Source: Thamnaconus septentrionalis
Taxonomy: Eukaryota; Chordata; Actinopteri; Tetraodontiformes; Monacanthidae
DNA: 64,000 nt
Direction: 5' to 3'
Assembly (NCBI GenBank): GCA_009823395.1
Contig: CM020501.1
Span: forward strand, 18,335,361 to 18,399,360
In this document: piece after piece, positions 1-11,094 of the stretch
Layout of the letters: each line of letters opens with the position of its first letter
Numbering within the stretch: position 1 is the first letter of the stretch
Made by a program: the position numbers and the translations under genes
Notes under the pieces: model-generated
The model's database searches: none
Seen by the model: only the letters and a program-made list of their open reading frames with translations
Told to the model about the DNA's origin: nothing

Positions 1-174
1 AGTTTCTAGAAGACCAAGGGAAGAAGGTGAGGAGAGACACAGGCAAGGTGCACACCATCAAACAATCAGTTTATGCTGGTTTGCGTATTTTGTCAAATTA
101 TATTTAAATTACATTCAAAATACATTGGAATCAGGTTTATTAAAATGGCCAGATGTTTGAGGTTTGATTGGCAC

Positions 175-304
175 CTGTCTGGGCTGAAGCTGACGCCGTA
201 CACAGGCCCACTGTGTCCGTGGAGGATCTTGGACTCACTGGCCGTCTTCTCGTCCATGATCCTCTCCAGCACGTCGTCCGACTCTTTGTCGATCAGATTC
301 AAGT
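175..304 (-). CDS. taf5: taf5 coding exon 7 (last one inside the window)
   Basis: Encodes DLNLIDKESDDVLERIMDEK, then HGHSGPVYGVSFSPDR, the start of the second WD40 blade. Acceptor CGGCAG|ACTTGA, donor AGACAG|GTGCCA. Positions 1-174 are the following intron; later exons lie outside the window. Confidence 0.95.
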
Positions 305-2884
305 CTGCCGAGAGAGAAGTAGAGAGGATGCAAAGGCACAAGGTGTAAGCCAGAGATTTTCAGCGCAGCGATCAGAGATTCACAAGCCGCCCTCGGGCGC
401 CGTACCTCCCGCGGACTTGACCCTGCGGAGCTTTTTTGGCGTGACGCTCCACACTCGCACCGTGGAGTCGGCGAAGCCGCCTGCGATCAGGCTCGAGTCG
501 TCCGTGAAGTCCACTGCAGTCAGACCCTGCGGGGGGGAGGCAAAGTCATTCTTTCCCCACCTTGAACTTGGCAAATACACATCTTAACCCGTCTGACACG
601 CAGCGGGTTATTACCTGGTAGGCGTTAAGAAAGGAGTAAAAGCAGATTGAAGGCAGGTTTTCTGGTCCCAGGCGGATCTTCTTGGTGGACTCCTTCATGT
701 ACATGATCTTGTCCAACTTATCAGAGTCCTTCAGCTCTGGTAGAGGAATCCTGGACAACAACACATGACAGATAAAAGCCACAGAAAAAGTTTCAGCGAG
801 CAAATAAGGTAGTAAAATGTGACAATATCTCATTTAAACCTTATACATTCATCAAAACGGAAACAGTCATGGATACAAGAACATCGAAGAGCCGCGTCAG
901 GCCGTGTTACCTTGTCTGTGAAGGAGCATTGGGGTCCTGCTTCTTGCTCTTGGAGCCCATGCTGTCCTTCTTGGGCTTCTTCTTCTTGGGTTTGCCCTCC
1001 TCGTTCTCAGCCTCCTCGTCCTCATCATCAAGCGGCAGCTCGATCTCTGGTTCTTTCAGCAGTCCGTAGTAAACCTGATGAAGTTATGAGCAAAAAGAGA
1101 AACTTGCGCCATCAATAACGGGACGTTGTCCCACTGTGTGAGGGCGGGCGTGCGCTCTTCCCGAGATCCGACCTTGGCCTTGTTGGCCTCTCGCTTGGCT
1201 TCCCCCGCCAGGCTGCCGGACATGGCGTCGATCTGGCTCTTGCTGCGCGGCATGCCGTCAAAGATGTCGATGTAGAGGTGCTCCTGGATGATGTTCCAGA
1301 TCTGGTTGTTCTGACGCTCCTGCAGGTGCCTCTTGAGCAGCTGGTAGGAGTCGCGCGAGATGCGTAGCACAAACTTGCTGGTGCGGAAGTCCAGCAAGGT
1401 CTCGTTGCCTCTCATGTGCTCTCTCTTGGTGAGGCTGGACAAGATGCGCAGGTCGTCCTCGTAGTAACACTCCTGGTCGCCGCTGAACCTGGGAGTGGAG
1501 GAAAAATAGAAGGTGCAGTTACTGCTAGTGTTCAGTTGTTCCGTTTGCAAGACAATCTGGAAGGGGGGAAAGCGAGAACCTACTTTTTGAAAAAGGCCTT
1601 GGCCTCATTCTCGTGGGTGTTGTACACCAGTTCCAGGTACATGTGCACAAACAGCGGGTAGAAGACCTGTGACAGCTCGGCTCTGTGGCAGTCCAAAACT
1701 GACTCGATGAACTTCTTCAGACTGCTGTAGTAAACTTCATACAGCACTGGGTCGCCCTGCTGGCTGTATGCTGAGAGAACCACGTTGACGTCCGGCTGGT
1801 CCTCGCTGCGAGCTGCGGCAGAGGGAGAAACATGGTTCTTCACTCACTCATCAAAGTGTTTGCAGTATCGATTAACAATGTTCACGCTGCCGTCTGTTCG
1901 GTTTGGGAGCTCAGGCCACAGTTTGACGGGGCTCCCAATGCGTCACATGACGAAGACTGGAGTTCACAGTGGAAACAAAAAAGTATGAACATCTCCTTAA
2001 AAGTTCTGAACATACGATAATCATAAATCTGTTTCTGTAAATTCTTTTTTTTTTCTAAAATACCTTGATGTCCTTTTAAAACGAAAATCTTAGCAGTCTC
2101 AGAAACAAAACAGGCCTCGGTGTAGTTTGTGACATCACCAAGGGCTTATTTCCAGAAATATGTTTCATAGCACAAACTTAGAAGTAGAGCAAGTAATAGT
2201 TTTATTTTCTGGATGTTCTGGGACGTTCAAGGATTAGAGGCTACACGCAAAACGTTGTTTACGTTTTATGATACCTAAACATTCTTAATATTATAAATAC
2301 AGATACTGACAAAAAATGTTTAAGCTCAGGCTGACATTCCTAGTGACTATTGTAATTATATAGTAGTAAATGTAGTCATTCGTGTGAGAAACACGGCTGC
2401 TGTTGCTGGAGCAACAGTTCACGCGGGGCGCCAAACGATACAACAGCGGAGCAACCAAACTACCTTTACTGGGCGCCGGAGCTGCAGCGGCTGCGGCGAC
2501 GGTCACCCGGCTGAGGAGAGCGCTCGCATCCCCGCCGTCCTGGTCCGCACTGTTCGCGGCGGCACCGGCCGCGGAAGGGTCGCCTGCCTTGGCGTCCGCC
2601 GAATCCTCCGGTAATCCCGCTTCGCGACGCAAAATTTCGACCGACTCGGCCAAGTTGTTCTTCTTCAGGAACTGCAGCACCGCCAGCAGCGTCTGCTGGT
2701 CCGTCGGGGTTCCGGCACCGGCGGCGTTATTTCCGCCGGCCGGAGCACCAGAGGCGGGCGGCGGGGAGAGGAGCCTTCCATCACTCGCATTATTGGAGTT
2801 ATTGCCCGCGCTCTCCTCGGATGGCTCGACTGTTGTCTCTTTTTTGTCCACCGACTCGATGAGCCCTCCTTGAACGGCCGCCAT
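175..2884 (-). CDS. taf5: TAF5, TFIID subunit 5 (5' part, seven exons)
   Basis: TAF5 is a core scaffold subunit of the general transcription factor TFIID in the nucleus. Joined exons 2464-2884, 1584-1812, 1173-1488, 911-1074, 615-750, 406-526 and 175-304 keep one frame and encode about 505 residues. They contain an acidic, Ala/Gly-rich N-terminus, a LisH motif near residues 65-90 (LLAVLQFLKKNNLAESVEIL), the TAF5 NTD2 domain in exons 2-3, a Lys-rich linker in exon 4 (KPKKKKPKK) and the first WD40 repeats (DDSSLIAGGFADSTVRVWS; GHSGPVYGVSFSPDR). Human TAF5 is about 800 residues, so the remaining WD40 propeller lies left of position 1. The start at 2884 is chosen because MAAVQ is the family N-terminus and a CCAAT box lies just upstream. 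The family assignment is secure. Confidence 0.97.
406..526 (-). CDS. taf5: taf5 coding exon 6 (first WD40 repeat)
   Basis: Encodes GLTAVDFTDDSSLIAGG and STVRVWSVTPKKLRRVKS, the first WD40 blade. Acceptor CCGCAG|GGTCTG, donor GGGAG|GTACGG; phase 0 to 1. Confidence 0.95.
615..750 (-). CDS. taf5: taf5 coding exon 5
   Basis: Encodes IPLPELKDSDKLDKIMYMK through CFYSFLNAYQ, the linker just before the WD40 propeller. Acceptor GTCCAG|GATTCC, donor TACCAG|GTAATA; phase 2 to 0. Confidence 0.95.
911..1074 (-). CDS. taf5: taf5 coding exon 4
   Basis: Encodes VYYGLLKEPEIELPLDDED followed by an acidic then Lys-rich nuclear-localisation-like linker. Acceptor CATCAG|GTTTAC, donor ACAAG|GTAACA; phase 0 to 2. 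Confidence 0.95.
1173..1488 (-). CDS. taf5: taf5 coding exon 3
   Basis: Phase 2 in, phase 0 out. It encodes the rest of NTD2, including YYEDDLRILSSLTKREHM and NQIWNIIQEHLYIDIFDG. Acceptor CTCCCAG|GTTCAG, donor CCAAG|GTCGGA. Confidence 0.96.
1584..1812 (-). CDS. taf5: taf5 coding exon 2
   Basis: Phase 1 in, phase 2 out. It encodes the start of the NTD2 helical domain (DQPDVNVVLSAYSQQGDP). Acceptor GCCGCAG|CTCGC, donor AAAAA|GTAGGT. Confidence 0.95.
2090..2290 (-). repeat. TGATGTCA repeat family, copy in taf5 intron 1
   Basis: The core is a near-palindromic TTTGTGACATCACCAAGG around 2130-2147. Together with the flanking GGGCTTATTTCCAGAAAT segment it matches, in minus orientation, the family seen at 27949, 34231, 42730, 45124, 45270 and 61882. 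It has the same orientation as taf5. Confidence 0.5.
2464..2884 (-). CDS. taf5: taf5 coding exon 1
   Basis: Exon 1 encodes residues 1-140 plus one base. It begins at MAAVQGG and ends at the donor AAAG|GTAGTT. It holds the LisH motif and an alanine-rich run before the donor. It is GC-rich compared with the AT-rich intron that follows. Confidence 0.95.
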
Positions 2885-3000
2885 TGCGAAATGAAATGCG
2901 CATGTGTGAGTCTTGTAACCGGCGTAGAACGACTCTGCTGGATCGCGTCGTCTGATTGGTCCTTTGTGATGCAACGTCATGCTCTGTTTGTACAAGCCCC
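2885..3000 (-). promoter_or_regulatory. taf5: taf5 promoter / 5' UTR with CCAAT box
   Basis: The sequence immediately upstream of the taf5 start is moderately GC-rich and carries ATTGG at 2954-2958 on the plus strand, which reads CCAAT toward the gene, about 70 bases before the ATG. No TATA box is evident, as is usual for a housekeeping promoter. The transcription start itself cannot be fixed from sequence. Confidence 0.5.
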
Positions 3001-4200
3001 GCCTTCTTTAGAATTCAACATTATGAGATTTTATGTGTATTTATTTCTGATACATTTTGTTTCGTGTATCAAATCTTTAATATATAAATTAATTAATTTA
3101 ATATATTATTTTCTTATCAACGCTATTATAGTGACTGTAACATTAATCTCAGGCTAAACATATTGTACGCATTGGAAACCGTATATATTATTTTGTAATT
3201 ATGTTTTTTCTCCCAGATATCTGTAAATTTAAAAACACAAACAAAAAACAAAAAAGCCAAAACTATATTAAGTGTAGTTAAAAAAAAAAAAAAAAAAGAA
3301 TCTGTATAAACGTATTACTAGATATGTTCCATCTTGCACCAGGCGGTGGCAGCTTGGCCCCACTGTTTCCCTAATGAACTCAACGACACAGTAGTTTGAT
3401 ACTATAAGAGTCTTTATCCGGATGAAAAGAGAAATGGAACTTGTTTAAGTAATTATAAACCAATTAATGCCTTAACCAATCAAGCCTTTGACTTTCTTTA
3501 CAAATTAAATAGAATCCAAACATTACTATTTGATATGAAGTCAAAAAATAAGGTGTTTAAATAAAACAGTATTAAAATATAAAACATATTGTGTAAAAAG
3601 ATGAAATCAATTTTTCTTATCTGACAAGTATATGTAAATTTTATTTTCACAACAGTGAGAAAACTATTCAGCAACAAAAAAAAGGATTCAATACATTGTT
3701 TTAAAAAAAAAAAAAAAAAAAAAGGCTCGACAGAACTTCTATCACTGGTGAACACTATTGTTAGATCTCTTTTGTTTTGATCTTTTTTCATTCTGCTGAG
3801 CTTGGATTCCTGCCTATCCAAAAACTGATGGTGTAAAATATTCTCATATAGCTGACTGTGCATCTTCCGGTGAACACAACATCTGTTTTCATCTACAGGA
3901 GGCTGTCATCAGAAAAACTTGAAGCGGATGGCAATTCTAAAACTATCACAAACACCATTCCATAATTTGCTACAAAAGCCACGTGGATTAAAATTACACT
4001 TTCATAGCAATTCTTACAGACAATAATATATGCATAATGATAAAAAGCAGTAAAATAACACACATTTTATAATGAAAACAAATGCGGAGAGATTAAACAA
4101 GCTGCACTGTGTCTAAAAAAAAGTCTAAAATATTTAAATATGTTGCTGACGTCTGAAATATTCATCAGGAATGTGTAAGAGAATATTTGCAGTGCACAGA
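3001..4200. other. AT-rich gene-free stretch
   Basis: No coding potential is seen on either strand. Two long A runs occur (about 3280-3297 and 3702-3723), and short ORFs here are low-complexity translations. It may hold remote taf5 regulatory sequence, but nothing specific is recognised. Confidence 0.5.
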
Positions 4201-6052
4201 GATATAAATTTAAGATGTGCTTGCGGAAGCTTCTCCTTCCTGGATATCATGGTTCTGACTCTGGAGCTTGGACAAAAGAACAGTTCCCATTAGGGTCGGC
4301 AGTGTGTTGTATAACATTGCAGTGGCATAGCTCCGCGTGGAGGTTACAGGATGGGGAGGGGGGTGATGGACAACGTGGTTTGCTTATGGGTGAAGAGGGA
4401 GACACATGTTCACATCAGCATTCCAGGGCGTGGCCAGTGCGCTCATGGTGTTGCTGCTGACCTGGGAGTGAAGATACCTCCCCTCCAATTAAAATCAAAC
4501 CACCAGTGTCTGTGATCAGCAGCAGTGTGATTTGATAGATGGCTGCCAGCTGTGGCTGCTACCCATCCAGCCGCCTGATATGATGAGGGGGGAGTGTCCT
4601 AAAACACTTTGGAGACATAAGGTTATTGATTTAAAATTGCCCTTTTGTGCAGATGGTCAACAAAGAGCCGGCTGCGCCTCACCGGTTCCAGTGCAGCGTT
4701 GAGCACCTGCAACGGCAATGGGAGCACAGCGAAGTAGAGTGCCTCTCTATTTAATCACCTCCCTTCACTGCTAAAGTGCTTTTATTTTGAAAAGATTGAA
4801 TCATGATGGAAGACAATGAAAGCAGGCAACGTGATCTTCTCCAGCGACTTTGATTTGTTTTTATGTCGACAGATGCTGGCATCCACTGGATTAAAGAGGC
4901 TGTACTATTGTTATAATTGATATTATATTAATGGATTATACACCAGCAGTCTGCTGGGACTGGGGCACTGAGAGAGTGAAATGAGGTTAAATTGTCCTGA
5001 CACTTAGTGTATACATGTATTTACCTATTCAAGTCAGAGAAAGGCCGTCTTGTGACTTCTTTCAACACTGCTGTTATATTAGAATAATAATTCCATACAT
5101 AATGCCATTATTACATGTTCACTGTGTTCAATTGTTACATGCACAACTTTTAATTTGTTATTTGCAGTGGCATCTTGTTTTCATTGATTTAATTTTATAA
5201 TATGCGAGGCGATTTTAGCAGGGAAACACCCACCCACTGACAGTCCTGCAGATGCACCAGTGTTGGATCCAGTCCTGCTTTCACTTCTTTGACTCTCTAC
5301 TGACTGACACCGCAAGGTGACCATCTTGAGCCGATTCACGTCTGAACAGCTCTCTATTTGCATGCACGTCAGCATCCACCCAGTCCACTTGCTCACCAGT
5401 GGGACGCATGTTCAGTCGATACCCCCCCACCCCCGCCCTCTCTGATGCCTGCGCTGTGATGACTTTGCTCACTTCCTAACAGCATGTAAAGAAGCAGCAG
5501 TGGAGGATTCCTCACTCACCCCACCCTCTCTGCCTCCCTCCCTCCCTGTGTCTCTCTCAGGAGGCAGCAGGGTGTGGCTTCACTCTGCACACACGGCTTT
5601 GTGGGACCCTAAAAAGAAATACTGAAATACGCACTGCTGCAGAGCGACGCAACGCGCATGAGAGCATTAAAATGTAATTTGTGTTTTTTTTCTGCAGCGA
5701 GGCAGTCAGAAAATCACAAAAATTCTTCTCAGTTCTAAATGCTTGCGTATTAATACTATCTGGGCCAGACCTGGAATCAGTGCCATGCATCACTGATTTA
5801 AATTAAAGGGCTATTTACTATTATGTCTCTATGTAGAAGGTTTGATGACCCCTCAAGCTGTTTTCTTTACGTGCCAGGGAAATGTCCTCTGCAGAGACGT
5901 GAAGGACACTTTATTGTCAGATGTGTTAATTAGGATTGGAAGCCTCCCCGCCACCAACCAGGAGTCTGAAATAGAGTTTGAGTTATTGTCGTTCAATCTT
6001 AAAATTCAGATTTGAGGTTTATTTTATTTTTCTTTCCCATTAAATCCCACTC

Positions 6053-6089
<37 letters not shown>

Positions 6090-7186
6090 CCAGAGGGAGG
6101 CCTTGCTTTGCAGGAAAGTGTGAACGTGCACGTTGGTGCGCGTGGCAGCAGAATGAGGTTCGTCCTCGGAGAGCAGGGAAGGGCGTGGCGGCGTCTTGCT
6201 CTCTGTTTCTTGGTTCATATTTTGAGGAGGATTGTGGAGATTTCAAAGTACCTATTTGCATGTTGGATTATTTACAGTTGCAATAAACAATGCGGTTGAG
6301 TTGAGGCTGGTGATTAAATTCCCCTCAACCTCAGCACTCTGAAAATGACACTGTAAATTATCCAGAGGCAGTTAAACTGCTCTGCTTACCTGCGCTGTTA
6401 ATGGTAATCGCTTTTTTTTTTTTTTTTTTGTCCTGTCAGAATGCCCGTCTGTGTTTGAGCAGTAAACGGCGAGGAGACGCTGCAAAAATTCCCCACCGAA
6501 CGTAAATAATTCATGAGGTGTGACTCTTGGAACAGGGGGGTGGAAAAAAAACGCCGGCAGAGGAAGCGAAGAGAGAGGGAGGGAAAGATGAAGGGAGAGA
6601 AAATGAGAAAGAAGGATAGGAATGGGCAGGAAACAGAGGAGAGGAGGCGGGCTGCGTGGCGAGAGGGTCAGGGTTTGCAGGAGGGGGCGGGCAAGGGGCG
6701 GTGCTGCTGCTGCTGCCTTCAAAGTCTGTTAATAGAGAGACAGGGTTGGGGGAGGTGGGGGAGGTGGAGGCGAGGAGGTGATGGTGCAGCGGTGAGAGGC
6801 AGGTGGAGAGGGAGGGCGCGAGGCGTGCTAGCGCAATAGCCCGTAAAGGGAGCTCAACAGTGGTGGCAGTGTAAAAGAAAAAAAAGAAAAAGTGATGTAA
6901 GAGGGGAGCGCCGGTAGCCAATAGCAACGAGGAGGAAGTGCATTTTCACCCGGTTTAATCACTGAGGAGACGAGACAGAGGCAGGATGGGAGGCTGCTGG
7001 TGACAGCTCTGCATGGCGTCATCATTACAGACTGGATGAAACTGTCTCACACCTTCAGATGTACAATTGTTACACTGAGCGGCAGCACAAAATAAATAAA
7101 GTTCCTCTCTCAAGTTGTTTCAACGCAGTACTTAATCCAGCCCAGGCGGCTGGTTCACTCTATTCCTGCCCCCTGCTTTGTTTGTG

Positions 7187-7255
<69 letters not shown>

Positions 7256-8153
7256 TCTTGCCTGAGTGCCTCTTCGAGACTTCTGCCCATCCAAGTGGAA
7301 TAATGGTTGCGAAGGCAGAGCTGTGGCACCAGAGATCTGTAGATTTTTTTGCAGGAGGGAGAGGATACATTATTCAGGGCTGCCCTGAAGTGGAGAGCCG
7401 GCGTCTGCACGCAGCCGTCGGCTCCGTCGGCCGCCAGGAGGACCAGTGGCAGCTGCACGGGACGCGGGAGCAGCTAACTAGGATCCAAGCTGCAGGGAGG
7501 GAAAAGTTACTGATGGATAAATATATCTTTTTTTTTCTTTCTTTTTTTTTTTAAAACAGTGGCAGATGCCACGTCCTTCAGCTCCCAAGACCAGCACTCA
7601 CTGTTTACTGCAGGTTAACCAGAAGTTGCAGGTGAACCATTTCACAAATCTTCACAAATCAGGCATCCATTTAGAGGAAGAGGTGGGGCCTGGGGGGCAG
7701 CAGCAGTGAAGGGGAGGTAGGACATCGCAGGCTGATTGGGCGAACCTGCCGTCGGTGACGTTCAAACGGACCAATCAGATTTGAGCTGATTGCTGTTGCT
7801 TGCGAACTGATTCGTTTACCCAAGAAGTCAGGATTCAGAGTGAGGAATGACGTTGAGTGAGTTGCACCAGTCGACCAATACCAACGTACGGAAGCATATC
7901 AATGGTTGTGCCATATCACAAAACCAGCATGTGTGCAGGTGATACTGTTGACGTGGCATTTTACTTTCACCAAAGAACTGAGATAAAATGACAATTAAGT
8001 CACGTATTGCGTGTTGATGAAGAGCGCAGTTTTACTGAATTGCACCTGATTACACTTTTACGGTTGGTTGATCTTCAAACTTGAGATTACAACTGTCAGC
8101 ATTGGCTGCAGGTCACTTCAGCTCATTACACCATTTCACTGGGAGAATGGCTT
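4201..8153. other. Intergenic DNA without recognised genes
   Basis: No gene is seen. The segment contains a 31-base A run at about 6057-6087, a purine-rich stretch near 6540-6830 and the (TG)n tract at 7189-7250. At 4480-4620 there is a low-repeat block with ATTA, E-box (CAGCTG) and TGATTTGATAGATGG Pbx/Meis-like words that could be a conserved enhancer. Confidence 0.4.
7189..7250. repeat. (TG)n microsatellite
   Basis: About 31 uninterrupted TG dinucleotides, intergenic. Confidence 0.97.
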
Positions 8154-8239
8154 TGGTCCGACCTCACATTAGTTCGACAAATTGCCCATTGGTCCGACCT
8201 CCCCTAACCCTAACCCTAACCCTCACCCTGGTCCTAACC

Positions 8240-8324
8240 CAGTGTTTCTCAAAGTGGGTGGCATGGCATGAAAAATTTTCTTCCTCCAAGGTGGGGCGTG
8301 ACAGAGAAAGTTTGAGAACCACTG
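8240..8324. mobile_element. Short hAT-type (Charlie-like) MITE fragment
   Basis: The ends CAGTGTTTCTCAAAGT and ACTTTGAGAACCACTG (in AAAGTTTGAGAACCACTG) form imperfect inverted repeats of the CAGTGGTTCTCAAACT type seen in hAT-Charlie elements. A second partial copy lies at about 8850-8918 within the same composite element. Confidence 0.55.
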
Positions 8325-8331
8325 CCCTAAT

Positions 8332-8850
8332 GCCAAGCAAGTCTATGGGGTCAAAAGTCAACTTTGTCCTAGAGACATGGGGCCACTTGCAGGTTCATCG
8401 GGATCCCTCAAGACACAGCCACGTCAATTTTGGGGCTTCTAGCCCATGAGGAACCACGAAACCCTAACCCTAATTCCAGCAGTAACCCTAACCCTAACCC
8501 TAATTCCAGCCTTCTCGCTAACCCTAATGCCATGCAAGTCTATAGGGTAAAAGTCAACTTTGTCCTAGAGACATGGGACCACTTGCAGGTTCATCGGGAT
8601 CCCTCAAGACACAGCCACGTCAATTTTGGGGCTTCTAGCCCATGAGGAACCACGAAACCCTAACCCTAATTCCAGCAGTAACCCCTAATCCCCTAACCCT
8701 AATTCCAGCCTAATTCTCGCTAACCCTAATGCCATGCAAGTCTATAGGGTAAAAGTCAACTTTGTCCTAGAGACATGGGACCACTTGCAGGTTCATCGGG
8801 ATCCCTCAAGACACAGCCACGTCACATTTGGGGCTTCTAGCCCCAAATTT
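8332..8850. repeat. Minisatellite of about 200-base units (2.6 copies)
   Basis: Units begin at 8332, 8529 and 8731 with GCCATGCAAGTCTATAGGGT (first copy slightly diverged), giving periods of 197 and 202 bases. Each unit ends in AACCCTAA-type motifs; the third unit is truncated. Confidence 0.85.
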
Positions 8851-9889
8851 GGGGGGGGGCATGAAAAATTTTCTTCCTCCAAGGTGAGGCGTGACAGAGA
8901 AAGTTTGAGAACCACTGCCCCAACTCTACCCTAACCCGAACCGTAACCCTAACGCCTAACCCTAACCGTACCCCTAACCCTAACCCTAATGAAAGGTCGG
9001 ACCAATGGGAAATTTGTCAGACTAATGTGAGGTCGGACTAATGAGTTCCTGCTTCACTGACTTCAAGTCAGTCAGGAGTTTAGTGGTTTTTTTTGCTTTT
9101 TCTATTCCTTGAAACATTGTTCAATTCTAATAAGCCAACCTATACCGCTAAAATGCTATTCCCATTAGCAGAAGCCATTGCTTATTACCACCAAGTCGAT
9201 TTTCTTCTACATCTCAGCTGCCTTAAGAAATGTGCAATAGGTCAAAACTAATGTGGACATTGCTTGCAGTGTGCTTTCTGACCATTAGGTAGCACCAGAT
9301 CTTCCACGCTGGGCCTTTAAGTTGATTCATCGCCAGGTAAATTCACAGGATGGCCAGTGCAGATGTCCCACGGCGGTTGGTTTAGATCTGCTGAGATAAG
9401 TCAGTCTTAATATGTGAGCCGTTTAACAGCAATGCCAAGGTGACTCTTGTGGGCAGGTGGAGTAAGAGGAAGATTACTGGCCCCCTGAGGAGGCGGGAAT
9501 CTGCGTGGGCGATCTCGACGACCTTGTTTCATCTGCTTCATCGTCTGTAGAAGATTTTCAGCTCGTTTGCAGCTTCTCCTCCTTCCTCTCCTGCTGCCTC
9601 GGTGGTGTCGCTCTGTTCTTCTCTGTTGTTACACGCCCCTATGCATTCTTCTATCACTGGAGATCTTACCAGGCACTCAAGCAGCCCCACCTCGTCCTCC
9701 TTTTTTACTGCTGCTCCTTCACAACACAACATCTTCATCACTATAAATAATAGAGACCCCATCTAAAACTAATAAGACGCAGCCCGGTGAGACTTACAGC
9801 AGGACAGAGTAACTAGATATATTGGTTTATGTATGGTGGGAAAAATACAGTGGCATTTGTAGTTTTGTTTCTGAACTGAAAAAAAAAAA

Positions 9890-9900
9890 TACACACACAC

Positions 9901-9977
<77 letters not shown>

Positions 9978-9992
9978 TATACATATATACAC

Positions 9993-10035
<43 letters not shown>

Positions 10036-10051
10036 TATATACACATATATA
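9890..10051. repeat. (AC)n(AT)n compound microsatellite
   Basis: About 160 bases of alternating AT with interspersed ACAT, preceded by a short CA tract. Long alternating AT can extrude as a cruciform. Confidence 0.95.
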
Positions 10052-10182
10052 AACAAAGCATTTCCAAAACAAAACAATAGATGTCTGGCATTCTTACCCA
10101 CAATACAAACCTGGTCAGATAGTGTTTCTTCCAAATGAGGCTTCTCTGCAGTCCACAGTGCAATACCTTATCATAACCAAAC

Positions 10183-10241
10183 TCACACACACACACACAC
10201 ACACACACATGCACGTGCACACACACATGCACACACACACA
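10183..10241. repeat. (CA)n interrupted microsatellite
   Basis: CA dinucleotides interrupted by TG and CG steps. Confidence 0.9.
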
Positions 10242-11051
10242 CGCCGAGGCTGCTGGGAGGCCACGATAAGGAGGTCTGAAGGTCAGACAGCTGCCATTTA
10301 AAACATGGATCAGGTATTGTGCATTTTTAAGGCAGTGACATTGTTGACATATTAATAAGAAATTATTTCAAGAATGAATCTATGATATTTGTCATGTTAT
10401 GTCATCAGACACCCAGTGGTTGTCTTGCTTTGGGCATATGGAGAAGATTGAAGTAGCTGCTATTCTGTGTAACGCAGTAGTTGTTATTGTATCAACAGAC
10501 AATGAGACTGTGTTACTTTTTTTTTTTTTGAAGATCCTTATGAATTAGAATAATTAAAGGGAGGATATCGCACTGCTGTTGGCAGCAGACCACAGAGTCT
10601 GGCTGCGACAAGCATCCCAGCTAAACCCTGATCTAATCTGGGAGCCAGAACAAACAAGAGCACCTTCTCACCAGGAGGTTATCAGGTGATTTGTCGACAA
10701 GAACGTATTGATTTTCCTTTCGCGCTCTTCAAAATCAGAGATGACAAGCATGTAAAAGGTAAAAGAAAAGAGAGAAAAGGAAAAAAATGCTGCGGTCATG
10801 AGAAAGCAGTGCTCTTTGTTCTCCTTGAGGTTTGTGTGTGCGTGCGGGTTTGTCCTTGCAACGGTGTGTGCGTGTGTGTGTGTGTCTGAGAGTGTGTAGA
10901 GGTGGAGGGGCTGAGGGCTGGACGGGGGTTTCCTTTGTTAGCACCATTGGATGTCACCAGGAGGGGAGAGTGGACGATGGGCGTGTCCTTGGGGAACAAC
11001 CAGTCTGTGGTGCCGCATGCACGGACTGGTGTCCTTTCAAAAATGGGAAGA

Positions 11052-11053
<2 letters not shown>

Positions 11054-11092
<39 letters not shown>
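11054..11092. repeat. (CA)n microsatellite
   Basis: About 18 CA dinucleotides, followed by a diverged continuation to about 11107. Confidence 0.95.

Positions 11093-11094
<2 letters not shown>

Larger units (their letters stand above)
8154..9040. mobile_element. Composite inverted-repeat element with telomere-like CCCTAA motifs
   Basis: An approximately 46-base terminal inverted repeat is visible: 8155-8200 (TGGTCCGACCTCACATTAGT...) pairs with 8994-9040 (...CTAATGTGAGGTCGGACT) with few mismatches. Between the arms are scattered CCCTAA telomere-type hexamers, three tandem copies of a unit of about 200 bases, and two copies of a short hAT-like sequence. It carries no ORF with transposase features, so it looks like a non-autonomous foldback or MITE-type element that has captured other repeats. 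The family is not recognised, and no target-site duplication could be fixed with confidence. Confidence 0.7.

Noticed and set aside
6372..6927. Pro/Leu/Ser-rich minus ORFs around 6.4-6.9 kb
   Set aside because: They come from a purine/pyrimidine-biased stretch; no domain, no splice context.
9769..10238. Long Tyr/Ile and Val/Cys ORFs around 9.8-10.2 kb
   Set aside because: They are translations of the AT and CA microsatellites.
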